The notes beneath the pieces are model-generated. The model did not search any database and was not told where the DNA came from. It saw only the letters and a program-made list of their open reading frames with translations. Below, piece after piece: positions 56,523-64,000 of a stretch of 64,000 bases of DNA. Source of the DNA: Streptomyces tropicalis. Lineage in GTDB: Bacteria > Actinomycetota > Actinomycetes > Streptomycetales > Streptomycetaceae. Every line of letters begins with the position of its first letter. The first letter of the stretch is position 1. The stretch covers positions 558,001-622,000 of the forward strand of contig NZ_JARJBB010000001.1 of the NCBI RefSeq assembly GCF_029269835.1, given 5' to 3'. The translations under genes were made by a program, and so were the position numbers.

Positions 56523-56553
56523 GGGGGCGCCCGGCGACCGGCCGGGCGCCCCC
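56523..56553 (+). terminator. Terminator after pepN copy 2
   Basis: A perfect 13-bp stem (GGGGGCGCCCGGC with GCCGGGCGCCCCC) and a 5-nt loop lie 40 bp after the stop. Three 15-bp tandem units (GTGCGGCGGGTCCGC) follow at about 56575-56613. Confidence 0.8.
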
Positions 56554-56688
56554 TTCGCCGTACGGCGCGCCCACGTGCGGCGGGTCCGCGTGCGGCGGGT
56601 CCGCGTGCGGCGGCGGACGGGGGCGTCCGGGGGCGCGGGGCGTACGTGCGGGCGCGTCAGGGAGCGTGGGTGCGGGTCCCGCGTGCGG

Positions 56689-57459
56689 TCAGCGGGGGAC
56701 CATGCCGCCGGTGACGTTGACGAAGGTGCCGGTGATGCCGGCGGCGCGGTCGGAGGCGAGGAAGACGGCCGTGGCCGCGATCTCCGCGAGGGTCGGGTTG
56801 CGGCGGGTCATGCGCATCCCGGCGAGCCCGGCGAGCACGGCGTCGAGGTCCACCTCGGCCATGGCCGGGTCGACCGCGGCGAGCTTGTCCCGGGTGAGCG
56901 TCTCGGGCACCCCGGCCGCCCACATCCCGACGGCCCGCACACCGCTCGGGCCCAGCTCCGTCGCCAGGTTCCGCACCAGGGCGTCGGCGGCCGCGTCGGC
57001 GGGACCGGTGCCGCCCATCATCGGACTGCCGTGGGCCGAACCGCTGTTGAGGGCCAGGATCACGCCGGAACCGCGGGCGGCCATGCGGCGGCCGGCGGCG
57101 CGGGCGGTGAGGAAGGCGGAGCGGGTGCCGTTCAGGACCGGGCGCAGGAAGTCGTCGACGGACAGCTCCGTCAGCGGGGCGCCCTGCACGTCTCCCCGGG
57201 TGACCAGGTTGAACGAGACGTCGATGTCCCCGATGCCCGCCACGTGCTTCTCCACCGCGGCCTCGTCGAGGGCGTCGACCACGGCCGGCTCCGCCTGTCC
57301 GCCGGCCCCCTCGATGTCCCGGGCCACCGCCTCCAGCGTCGCCCGGGTCCGTCCCGCGAGGTGCACCCGGGCGCCCTCGCGGGCGAAGGCACGGGCGACG
57401 GCGCCGCCGATGGCCCCGCCGGCTCCGTAGACGACGGCGGTCCTGTCGGTGAGCAGCAT
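56689..57459 (-). CDS. SDR-family protein lacking the canonical Tyr-x-x-x-Lys
   Basis: The product has 256 aa. The cofactor site is AVVYGAGGAIGGAVARAF (GxxxGxG-like). The catalytic region reads LALNSGSAHGSPMMGGTGPA then DAAADALVRNLATELG: the Ser is present, but Thr/Gly and Asp/Ala occupy the Tyr and Lys positions. So standard SDR reduction seems unlikely, though binding of NAD(P) may persist. It lies just downstream of the FAD monooxygenase on the same strand and is probably under the same TetR control. Confidence 0.85.
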   Translation of the reverse strand: MLLTDRTAVVYGAGGAIGGAVARAFAREGARVHLAGRTRATLEAVARDIEGAGGQAEPAVVDALDEAAVEKHVAGIGDIDVSFNLVTRGDVQGAPLTELSVDDFLRPVLNGTRSAFLTARAAGRRMAARGSGVILALNSGSAHGSPMMGGTGPADAAADALVRNLATELGPSGVRAVGMWAAGVPETLTRDKLAAVDPAMAEVDLDAVLAGLAGMRMTRRNPTLAEIAATAVFLASDRAAGITGTFVNVTGGMVPR

Positions 57460-57621
57460 GGTGGTCTCCTGGAGGTCGGTGAAGCCGGCCGGTCATGGCG
57501 GGGACGTCGACGTCCCGTACCTGAAGACTGGCCTCGGCCGCCGTACTCATCGCGTACGGGGCCCGTTCTCGTCGGTCCGCGGCGCGTTCCCGTCCGTGCC
57601 GCGCCGGCCGGGCGGGCCGGC

Positions 57622-59097
57622 TCAGCCCAGGTGGGTGTCGAGGGCGGCCTCGACGGCGGCCGGGTCGGCGGAGTCGGCGGCCCAGGCGACGTAGCCGTCG
57701 GGGCGGACCAGCACCGTCGTGCGGCGGCCGCTCGCCCAGCGGGCCGCGGTCAGCCGCCCGGCGCGGTCCGGCCGGACGTCGTGGGATCGCGGGCCGATCA
57801 GCACGAACCGCCCGCCGCGCAGGGCCTCGTAGAGCCGGCCGCCGCCCGCGAGCGCGACGTCGGGGACGCGGGTGCCGGCGAGGCGGTGGGCGCCGCGGGG
57901 GGCCGGGTACCGGTAGCCGAGGCCGGTGATCCGGCCGATCATCGCACGGCGGACGGGGGAGGCCCCGGCCAGGAGGGTGACGAGCCCGGCCCGCAGCGCC
58001 AGCGTCACCGGGTTCGCGGCCATCGCCAGGCGGATGATGCCGCCGCTGCTGCGGAGCACCGACCTGCCCACGGGGTGGCGTTCGTCCTGGTAGGTGTCGA
58101 GCAGCGCGTCCGGGGCGTGCCCGCGGGCGACCTGGGCGAGCTTCCAGCCGAGGTTGGCGGCGTCCTGCAGGCCGGTGTTCATGCCCTGGCCGCCGGCCGG
58201 ACTGTGGACGTGGGCGGCGTCCCCGGCGAGGAGCACCCGGCCGACGCGGTAGGCGGGCGCCTGGCGTTCGTCGCTGTGGAAGCGGGACATCCAGCGCGCG
58301 TCGTGCATGCCGAAGTCGCGGCCGAGGGCGAGCCGGGTGATCTCCCTGACCTCGTCGAGGCCGACCGGTTCCCGCTCGGACGCCTCGTGGCCGCGGCGCC
58401 AGCCGATGACCCGGTGGTAGCCGTCGCCGAAGGGCGCGAGGAAGGCGAAGGCCCCGCGGACGGCGTTGACGGTGAGCAGGGTCTCCGGCGGCTCGGCGAG
58501 CCGCACGTCCGCGAGGACCACGGAGCGGATCACCGAACGGCCCGGGAAGGGCAGCCCGATCGCCCGGCGCACCGCGCTGCGCATCCCGTCCGTACCGACG
58601 ACGTACCCGGCACGCAGCGAGTCGGGACGGCCGCCGGGCCCGCGGAGGCCGAGCGTCACACCGTCCGCGTCCTGGGTCAGCCCGGTCACCTCGGTCTCGT
58701 GGCGGAGGTCCACGCCGGCCTTGATCGCGCGCCGCAGCAGGACCTCCTCGACCTCGTACTGCGGGAGGACCAGGACGTGCCGGAAGCGGGAGGGCAGCGC
58801 GGTGAGGTCCAGGAAGGAACCACCGAAGAGCTCGAGCCGGCCGAGGGGACGGCCGACGGACTCCAGGTCGTCGGCGAGGCCGCGGGCGTCGAGCTGTTCG
58901 AGGCTGCGGGCGTGCAGGACGAAGGCGCGGGAGAGGTTGCTGATCCCCTGCGGCCGCTTCTCGACGAGGGTGACGGGGACGCCGGCGGCGGCGAGGTCGC
59001 CGGCCAGGAGCAGGCCGGTGGGTCCGGCGCCGACGACGGTCACGGACGCCGGGTCGGGGGCGTGGGCGGGGGTGGAGCTGCCGGTGATGCCGGTCAT
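57622..59097 (-). CDS. FAD-dependent aromatic-type monooxygenase
   Basis: The product has 491 aa. Class A flavoprotein hydroxylase motifs: FAD site VTVVGAGPTGLLLAGDLAAA, the DG motif VVGTDGMRSAVRRAIGL, and the GD motif LLAGDAAHVHSPAGGQGMNT. The layout resembles PheA/TfdB and rifampicin-type monooxygenases. It hydroxylates an aromatic or polyketide compound; whether it inactivates a drug is open. GGAGG precedes ATG 59097. It is divergent from the TetR gene across a 131-bp region with six operator-like repeats. Confidence 0.92.
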   Translation of the reverse strand: MTGITGSSTPAHAPDPASVTVVGAGPTGLLLAGDLAAAGVPVTLVEKRPQGISNLSRAFVLHARSLEQLDARGLADDLESVGRPLGRLELFGGSFLDLTALPSRFRHVLVLPQYEVEEVLLRRAIKAGVDLRHETEVTGLTQDADGVTLGLRGPGGRPDSLRAGYVVGTDGMRSAVRRAIGLPFPGRSVIRSVVLADVRLAEPPETLLTVNAVRGAFAFLAPFGDGYHRVIGWRRGHEASEREPVGLDEVREITRLALGRDFGMHDARWMSRFHSDERQAPAYRVGRVLLAGDAAHVHSPAGGQGMNTGLQDAANLGWKLAQVARGHAPDALLDTYQDERHPVGRSVLRSSGGIIRLAMAANPVTLALRAGLVTLLAGASPVRRAMIGRITGLGYRYPAPRGAHRLAGTRVPDVALAGGGRLYEALRGGRFVLIGPRSHDVRPDRAGRLTAARWASGRRTTVLVRPDGYVAWAADSADPAAVEAALDTHLG

Positions 59098-59126
59098 GGG
59101 AAGCCTCCTGACAAGCCGACGCACGC

Positions 59127-59227
59127 TGGCCAACACCTGTTGACCAACACTCGTTGACCAACGTAGACCCGCTCCGGCGGAGATGTCAACGCTTGTTGGC
59201 CTACGCATGTTGGCCTACGGTTGTAGG
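59127..59227. promoter_or_regulatory. Operator array: two inverted sets of three 14-bp repeats
   Basis: Units TGGCCAACACCTGT, TGACCAACACTCGT and TGACCAACGTAGAC lie head to tail at 59127-59168. In the opposite orientation, units with the core GTTGG/GTAGG at 59195, 59209 and 59223 keep the same 14-bp period. The arrays lie between the divergent monooxygenase and TetR genes and overlap the start of the regulator. The regulator at 59229 is the obvious candidate to bind. A 14-bp period puts successive units at offset faces of the helix, unlike the common single 15-18 bp TetR palindrome. Confidence 0.7.
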
Positions 59228-59228
59228 C

Positions 59229-59819
59229 ATGCTGGATTCCGCCCCGGGGGCCACTCCCGGCCCCTCCCGCCGCTCCTCCGACGCCACGCGCGCCGCCATC
59301 CTCGACGCGGCACGGGCCCGCTTCGCCGCCGACGGCTACGACCGCGCCACCATCCGGGCCATCGCCCGGGACGCGTCCATCGACCCGTCGATGGTCATGC
59401 GGTACTTCGGCAACAAGGAGGCCCTGTTCGCCACGGCCGTCGCGGTCGACCTGCGGCTGCCGGACATCGCGGCGCTGCCCCGCGAGGAGGTCGGCCGGGC
59501 GCTGGTGGCGCACTTCCTCGGCCTGTGGGAGGACAACGGGGAGCTGACCGCAATGCTGCGGGTGGGGGTGACCAACCCGGTGGGGGCGGAGCGGATGCGG
59601 TCGGTGTTCCGGGACCAGCTGCTCCCGGTCACCCGGCTGGTGTGCCCGGACCCCGAGCAGGTCCCGACGCGCAGCGCCCTGTGCGCGGCACAGCTGCTCG
59701 GGCTGGCGCTGACCCGGTACGTCCTGCGGCTGCCCCCGGCGGTGGAACTGGCCCCCGAGGAGGTCGTGGCCTGGCTGGGCCCCACACTCCAGAGGTACCT
59801 GACGGCACCGAGCCCGTGA
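59229..59819 (+). CDS. TetR-family transcriptional regulator
   Basis: The product has 196 aa. The N-terminal HTH is AAILDAARARFAADGYDRAT followed by IRAIARDASIDPSMVMRYFG and NKEALFATA, a very good TetR domain. The C-terminal ligand domain is variable. ATG 59229 is chosen because an earlier in-frame start would place coding sequence over the repeat array. It is predicted to repress itself and the FAD monooxygenase-SDR genes until a ligand, perhaps the monooxygenase substrate, is bound. Confidence 0.92.
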   Translation: MLDSAPGATPGPSRRSSDATRAAILDAARARFAADGYDRATIRAIARDASIDPSMVMRYFGNKEALFATAVAVDLRLPDIAALPREEVGRALVAHFLGLWEDNGELTAMLRVGVTNPVGAERMRSVFRDQLLPVTRLVCPDPEQVPTRSALCAAQLLGLALTRYVLRLPPAVELAPEEVVAWLGPTLQRYLTAPSP

Positions 59820-59951
59820 GCCGGGGGCGGTGCGGGCGGCACGGGGCGACGCGGGCGCGCCGGGTGACACGGACGGCGCGGGCGGTGCGGGGAGGCAGGA
59901 GCCGGTGCGGACGGCCCGGGGGCCGTCACAGCGGCGCGGGGGGGCGAACGG

Positions 59952-60013
59952 CGAGGGCGCCGGCCTCGCCCCCGTACGGCGGTGCGCGTACGGGGGCGGG
60001 GCCGGCGCCCTCG
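59952..60013. terminator. Bidirectional terminator, 27-bp stem
   Basis: The left arm 59952-59978 and right arm 59987-60013 pair over 27 bp with one G.T pair, around an 8-nt loop. It separates the convergent TetR gene and the small membrane-protein gene. Confidence 0.85.
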
Positions 60014-60090
60014 GTGTCAGAGCGCGGCGGGCGTACCGCCGCGGCCGTCCGGTGCGGTCGGAGCCGCGGCGGACGGGCCGGTGGGGCCGG

Positions 60091-60360
60091 TCAGGCCTTG
60101 GCCTTGGCCTCGACGCTGCGGCCGGCGCCCTTCTGCGTCTTGCGGGACTTGTCCAGCACCATGACCAGGCCGGCGATCACCACGAAGAGCACGATCGGGG
60201 CGACGACGAAGAGCCCCAGCGTCTGGACGACGCTCAGGCCCGGACCGGGGTCGTCGCCGTCGTCGCGGGTCAGCGCGAGGGCGGGGGACGACATGAGCAG
60301 CATCATCAGCGTCGTACCGGCGGCCAGGGCGCCGGCGCGCAGGGCGTTCTTCTTGTCCAC
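60091..60360 (-). CDS. Small secreted/membrane protein
   Basis: The product has 89 aa. A signal-like N-terminus (VDKKNALRAGALAAGTTLMM, then LLMSSPALAL) is followed by an acidic stretch (TRDDGDDPGPG) and a second membrane span at about 50-70 (LFVVAPIVLFVVIAGLVMVL), ending in a basic tail (DKSRKTQKGAG). The GTG start has no good ribosome site and may be leaderless. The gene lies downstream of malQ. Function unknown. Confidence 0.75.
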   Translation of the reverse strand: MDKKNALRAGALAAGTTLMMLLMSSPALALTRDDGDDPGPGLSVVQTLGLFVVAPIVLFVVIAGLVMVLDKSRKTQKGAGRSVEAKAKA

Positions 60361-60437
60361 GGTGCAAAAGTAGCGAACGCCGGAACCGGCCGCGCGTCCG
60401 GGGTGCCGTATCGCCCGGGGCAGCCGGTCTCCCCCGT

Positions 60438-62927
60438 TCACGGGGCGCCGCCCGGGCCGGCGGGGAAGCTGCCCGGGCCGGACGGGACGGCGTCGGGAGC
60501 GGCCGGGACGGCGTCGGGAGCGGCCGGAACCTCAACCGGGGTGGCCGCGGCCGGAACGGCGGGGGCGGCCCGCAGCCCGGTGCGCAGCACCTCCGTCAGC
60601 GCGTGCAGCCGCGGGGAGGCGGCGAGCTGCTCCAGGGTGACCGGGCGGCCCTCCGCGTCGGCGACGGGCAGCCGCCAGTTCGGGTACTGGTCCCACGTGC
60701 CGGGGAGGTTCTGCGGACGGCGGTCGCCCACGGTGTCGGGCAGCCAGAGGCCGACCATCCGGGCGGGGGTGCGCAGCAGGAAGCGGTGCAGCGCCTGGAT
60801 CTCGGCCTCCTCCGCCGACGGCGCCCGGGCCGGGCCTCCGCCCGCGTGCAGGGCCGAGGCGCCCGCGTGCAGGGCCGAGGGGCCCGCGTTCAGGGCCGAG
60901 GCGCCCGCGGCCGGGCCCGGGGCCGCACCCGCGTCCCCCAGCAGTCCCAGCTCCCGCAGCAGCCCCAGCCACTCCCGCACGTCCGCCGCCGCCTCCGCCT
61001 GTTCGTCCGCGAGGGGGCGGGTGAGCAGGCCGAGGCGGTCGCGCAGGGCGACGTGGTCGCCGGTGAGCCGGGCCGCGGTGGAGGGCAGGTCGTGGGTGGT
61101 GGCGGTGGCCAGGCAGTCGGCGCGCCACCGCTCCGGCGGAAGGGGGCGGCCGTCGCCCTCCCAGTCCCGCTCGAACCACAGCACCGAGGTGCCGAGCACC
61201 CCGCGCCGGTCGAGGGTCTCGCGCACGCCCGGTTCGACGGTGCCCAGGTCCTCGCCGATCACGACCGCTCCGGCCCGGGACGCCTCCAGGACCAGGACCG
61301 CCAGCATGGCCTCGGCGTCGTAGCGGACGTAGGTGCCCCGGGTCGGCGGCTCGCCCTGCGGGACCCACCAGAGGCGGAACAGGCCCATGACGTGGTCGAT
61401 ACGCAGGGCGCCCGCGTAGCGGAACAGGGCGCGCAGCAGGCGGCGGAAGGGCGCGTAGCCGGAAGCGGCGAGGCGGTCGGGGCGCCACGGCGGCAAGCCC
61501 CAGTCCTGGCCGCGGGCGTTGAAGGCGTCCGGTGGGGCGCCGACCGACATGCCGGCCGCGAAGTGGTCCTGCTGTGCCCAGGCGTCGGCGCCGCCGGGGT
61601 GCACGCCCACGGCCAGGTCGTGCACCACGCCGACGGGCATGCCCGCCTCGCGCGCGGTGCGCTGCACGGCGGTGAGCTGGGTGTCGGTGAGCCAGGCGAG
61701 GCGGCGGTGGAGTTCGACGCGGTCCCGCAGGTCGGCGCGGGCGCGGGCGGTCTGCGGGGAGCGCGGGTCCCGCAGCGCGGCGGGCCAGGCGTGCCAGTCG
61801 GAGCCGTGGACCTCGGCGAGGGCGCACCACGTGGCGTGGTCCTCCAGCGCCCGGCCCTCCTCCGCGAGGAAGGCGGCGTAGGCGGCGCTGCGGCCGGGGC
61901 CGAGCGGGACCCGGGCGACCAGGTCGAGCGCCTCGCGCTTGAGCGCCCAGACCGCGTCGCGGTCGATCAGCGCGCCCTCGCCGAGCACCCCGGTGCGCAG
62001 CCGTGCGGCGCGTTCCCGCAGGGCGTGCAGCCGCTCGCGGTCCTCGACGTGGGGGTACTCCGGGACGTCCTCGACGCGCAGATGCACGGGGTCGGGGAAG
62101 CGGCGGGAGGAGGGCCGGTACGGGGAGGGGTCGGTGGGGGTTCCGAGGACGGCCGCGTGCAGGGGGTTGACCTGCACGAATCCGGCGCCGAGCGTCCGGC
62201 CGGCCCATGCGGTCAGCTCGCCGAGGTCGCCGAGGTCGCCCATGCCCCAGGAGCGCTGCGAGAGCAGGGAGTACAGCTGGACGAGGAGGCCGTACGACCG
62301 CCCCGGCGGGGTGGGCAGCCGGGGCGGTGCGACGACGAGGTGGGCCTGTCCGGTGCGGCCGTCGGGAGCGGTGGCGGTCAGCCGGTGGACGCCGGGCGGG
62401 AGGCCCGGGGGGAGGCCGTCGGCGGAGGAGAGGACGTACCCCTGCTCGGTCTCGACGGCCAGCCGGGTGCCGGCCGGCAGCGCGGCCACGGCGGGGGGCG
62501 TCCCCGTCTCCCGGGGACCGCCGTCCGCCCGGCCGGACCCCGCGGTCACGGTTGCGGTCGAGGACCCCGCGGCCACCGTGCGGGCCGGGGGTGCCGCGGT
62601 CGGGGCCCCGGGCGCCGCGGTCACGGGCGCGGGCGGCGCCGTCGCGGCCCCGGGCAGGGCGCTCCGGGCGGGCGCGGCGGTCCAGAGGACCACCGTCGGG
62701 GGCAGCAGGCGGCCGGTGAGGGCGCGTTCACCGGCGGTGAGGGCGGCGCGGGCGGCCTCGGGTGTGCTCGCGTCGACGTCGAGGGCGGCCAGGGCGGCGA
62801 CGACCGCGGCGGCGGAGACCGCGACCGTCCGGCCCGGCGAGGGACTGTAGGAGGTGGCCACGCCGTGCAGCTCGGCGAGGCGGGTCAGGTCCTCGGGTGA
62901 GGGTAAGGCCGGCCGTGGCGCCGTCAT
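60438..62927 (-). CDS. malQ: 4-alpha-glucanotransferase
   Basis: The product has 829 aa, about 100 longer than usual for the actinobacterial type. GH77 motifs: LLSQRSWGMGDLGDLGEL, the nucleophile region ALRIDHVMGLFRLWWVPQG with the catalytic Asp, and VVIGEDLGTVEPGVRE with the catalytic Glu; TATTHDLPSTA follows. Two low-complexity inserts (Ala/Pro/Thr-rich at about 95-150 and an ALHAG repeat at about 670-700) explain the extra length. It remodels maltodextrins. It starts 9 bp after the small repeat-rich gene. Confidence 0.95.
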   Translation of the reverse strand: MTAPRPALPSPEDLTRLAELHGVATSYSPSPGRTVAVSAAAVVAALAALDVDASTPEAARAALTAGERALTGRLLPPTVVLWTAAPARSALPGAATAPPAPVTAAPGAPTAAPPARTVAAGSSTATVTAGSGRADGGPRETGTPPAVAALPAGTRLAVETEQGYVLSSADGLPPGLPPGVHRLTATAPDGRTGQAHLVVAPPRLPTPPGRSYGLLVQLYSLLSQRSWGMGDLGDLGELTAWAGRTLGAGFVQVNPLHAAVLGTPTDPSPYRPSSRRFPDPVHLRVEDVPEYPHVEDRERLHALRERAARLRTGVLGEGALIDRDAVWALKREALDLVARVPLGPGRSAAYAAFLAEEGRALEDHATWCALAEVHGSDWHAWPAALRDPRSPQTARARADLRDRVELHRRLAWLTDTQLTAVQRTAREAGMPVGVVHDLAVGVHPGGADAWAQQDHFAAGMSVGAPPDAFNARGQDWGLPPWRPDRLAASGYAPFRRLLRALFRYAGALRIDHVMGLFRLWWVPQGEPPTRGTYVRYDAEAMLAVLVLEASRAGAVVIGEDLGTVEPGVRETLDRRGVLGTSVLWFERDWEGDGRPLPPERWRADCLATATTHDLPSTAARLTGDHVALRDRLGLLTRPLADEQAEAAADVREWLGLLRELGLLGDAGAAPGPAAGASALNAGPSALHAGASALHAGGGPARAPSAEEAEIQALHRFLLRTPARMVGLWLPDTVGDRRPQNLPGTWDQYPNWRLPVADAEGRPVTLEQLAASPRLHALTEVLRTGLRAAPAVPAAATPVEVPAAPDAVPAAPDAVPSGPGSFPAGPGGAP
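60840..60905 (-). repeat. In-frame 21-bp tandem repeat inside malQ
   Basis: Three units of about 21 bp (each with the plus-strand core CGTGCAGGGCCGAGG or CGTTCAGGGCCGAGG) encode SALHAGA-type heptads. The repeat keeps the reading frame and lies between GH77 core segments, probably in a surface loop. Copy number may vary between strains. Confidence 0.75.
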
Positions 62928-62936
62928 CTGCGTCGT

Positions 62937-63230
62937 CTACCTCTTCGCGGGGGAGGGATGCGCGCCGGAGGGGTCCGCGTCGGCCGGGAGGGGCTCGGCT
63001 CCGAGCGGGTCCGAGAAGTCGGGGGCGGACTCGCTGGTCAGGGGCGAGGCCTCGGCGAGCGGCGGCTCGCTGGTCAGGGGTTCGGCGTCGGGCAGCGGCG
63101 GCTCGCTGGTCAGCGGGGCCTCGGCGCCCGTGCCCTGCGTGCTGAAGGCGGACAGGTCGAGATCTGCGGCGGACGGATCCGCGGCGGGTTTGGACAGGGC
63201 CGGGAGCAGAAGTTGTGCCGGTGCGGCCAC
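62937..63230 (-). CDS. Small Pro/Ser-rich protein with PLTSEPPL repeats
   Basis: The product has 97 aa. AAGGAGG six bases before GTG 63230 is a strong ribosome site. The first half is Ala/Leu-rich (PAQLLLPALSKPAADP); from about residue 38 it repeats EAPLTSEPPLPDAEPLTSEP and related units, encoded by a near-identical DNA repeat. The end is PSPAKR. It runs into malQ with a 9-bp gap, so is likely cotranscribed. I do not recognise a family. Confidence 0.65.
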   Translation of the reverse strand: MAAPAQLLLPALSKPAADPSAADLDLSAFSTQGTGAEAPLTSEPPLPDAEPLTSEPPLAEASPLTSESAPDFSDPLGAEPLPADADPSGAHPSPAKR

Positions 63231-63458
63231 GGGGGCCTCCTTGTCGAGTGCGGCGATCGGTGGATTACCGCAGCCCTACCCCGTGCGCGCGAAGGCAGAC
63301 GCAGAAAGGCCGAGAACGTGCCTCTGGTCACATTCCGCTCGCTTCAGGGTGGGGCAAAATCGGCACTCCGGCCACTCTCGTTGACACCTGTTCGCCCGGA
63401 TGGTGGGCTCGTTGTTCTTCGCACCGCCCCGGGGGGGCCGACGACGAGGAGGGGGTCC

Positions 63459-64000
63459 GTGCAGCTTCGGCGCGGAAAGGGAGCGGCGGCCCTGGCGTTC
63501 GCCGTTTTCGCAGGAACCCTGGGCGCCGGTCCGGCGGCCGTCGCGGCTCCCGCGTACCCGGGCACCGGGCCCGCACACCCGGACACGCCCACTTCTTCGG
63601 ATTCCGCCCCCGTGTCCTCCGCCGGGGTCGCCGTCTGGCCGCGCCCGCAGTCGCTGCGGACGACCGGCGGCCCGGTCCGGGTGCCCGGCCGGGTGGCCCT
63701 GGTCGCGGACCCGGGGACGGACCCGTACGCCCTGGAGGCGCTGCGCGACCTGCTGCGCCGGGCCGGGGCCCGGACGGTCACGGACCTCGTGGCGACGGAC
63801 CCCGTGCCCGCGGACGCCCTGGTGGTGCGGGCGGGCGCCGAACTCCCGCACGGCGACCCGCACCACGCACTGCCCGCGGGCGGCTATCTGCTCACCGTCG
63901 GCCGGGGATCGGGCCACGGTGCGGTCGCGCTCACCGGGGCGGGCCGGGACGGCCTGTTCCACGCGGTGCAGACGCTGCGCCAGCTGGTCCGCCCGGACGG
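63459..64000 (+). CDS. Secreted beta-N-acetylglucosaminidase-like protein (partial, 5' end)
   Basis: At least 180 aa; the gene runs off the window. GAGGAGGGGG precedes GTG. A signal peptide (VQLRRGKGAAALAFAVFAGT then PAAVAAP) leads into a domain like the N-terminal accessory fold of GH20/GH84 hexosaminidases (GVAVWPRPQSLRTTGG; AGGYLLTV; GRDGLFHAVQTLRQL). The catalytic barrel lies beyond the window. It probably acts on chitin-, hyaluronan- or peptidoglycan-type amino sugars outside the cell; the exact family needs the missing part. Confidence 0.8.
   Translation, partial: MQLRRGKGAAALAFAVFAGTLGAGPAAVAAPAYPGTGPAHPDTPTSSDSAPVSSAGVAVWPRPQSLRTTGGPVRVPGRVALVADPGTDPYALEALRDLLRRAGARTVTDLVATDPVPADALVVRAGAELPHGDPHHALPAGGYLLTVGRGSGHGAVALTGAGRDGLFHAVQTLRQLVRPD

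Overview
The window is high-GC actinobacterial chromosome, almost certainly Streptomyces. Codon third positions are strongly G/C, GTG starts and GGAGG-type ribosome sites are common, and the order rodA-pbp2-mreD-mreC-mreB-ndk-DUF4233-folC-valS-(orf)-clpX-clpP2-clpP1-tig-tRNA-sodF-...-asd-pepN-...-malQ is the conserved Streptomyces core arrangement. Everything here is read from sequence alone; no database search was run.

Left end (1-3550): an accessory scar. It holds a fragment of an AMP-forming acyl-CoA synthetase C-terminus, a large imperfect hairpin repeat, a truncated serine recombinase, two genes for a secreted and a small membrane protein, and a frameshifted RepSA-type replication initiator with a small overlapping ORF. 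This looks like the wreck of one or more integrative elements next to a TIGR03960 radical SAM gene. 3551-10457: the radical SAM gene, a CYTH-CHAD protein, an IS256-type transposase remnant, and a secreted/surface cluster (DUF11-like protein with a His/Asp/Gly tail, a DUF916-like protein, and a small secreted beta-rich protein). 10458-16848: the elongation/sporulation cell-wall operon (mreBCD, PBP2, RodA). 17137-28097: ndk, DUF4233, folC, valS, a Pro/Gln/Gly/Tyr-rich membrane protein, then the Clp protease genes and trigger factor, with a ClgR-type box upstream of clpP1.

28277-33064: tRNA-Pro and tRNA-Gly(TCC). The last 43 bp of the tRNA-Gly gene are repeated exactly 4.4 kb downstream, so the intervening DNA looks like a tRNA-integrated island. 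It carries a quinone-oxidoreductase-like gene, an Fe-type superoxide dismutase (sodF) and a divergently transcribed NiCoT nickel/cobalt transporter. The sodF-NiCoT gap contains two sequences matching the Streptomyces Nur (nickel regulator) box, which gives a compact nickel-sparing module: low nickel should release both FeSOD and nickel uptake. The integrase seems lost; only a short HTH fragment of a recombinase-like protein remains, with two copies of the dispersed repeat also seen at the left end.

33145-64000: ordinary Streptomyces genes. They include an acyltransferase, an HD hydrolase, a membrane-bound SpoIIE-type phosphatase, an Eis-like acetyltransferase, nei-type DNA glycosylase, rpiB, two amino-acid permeases flanking bioY, a mycothiol-nitroreductase-like DsbA protein, two paralogous aminopeptidase N genes, an AbiEi-like orphan, a Tat-exported metallophosphoesterase, a Nudix hydrolase, and asd. 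An SDR lacking the usual Tyr/Lys and an FAD monooxygenase lie divergent from a TetR regulator, across an unusual array of six 14-bp operator-like repeats. The window ends with a small secreted protein, malQ with internal repeats, a repeat-containing small protein, and the start of a secreted beta-N-acetylglucosaminidase-like gene.
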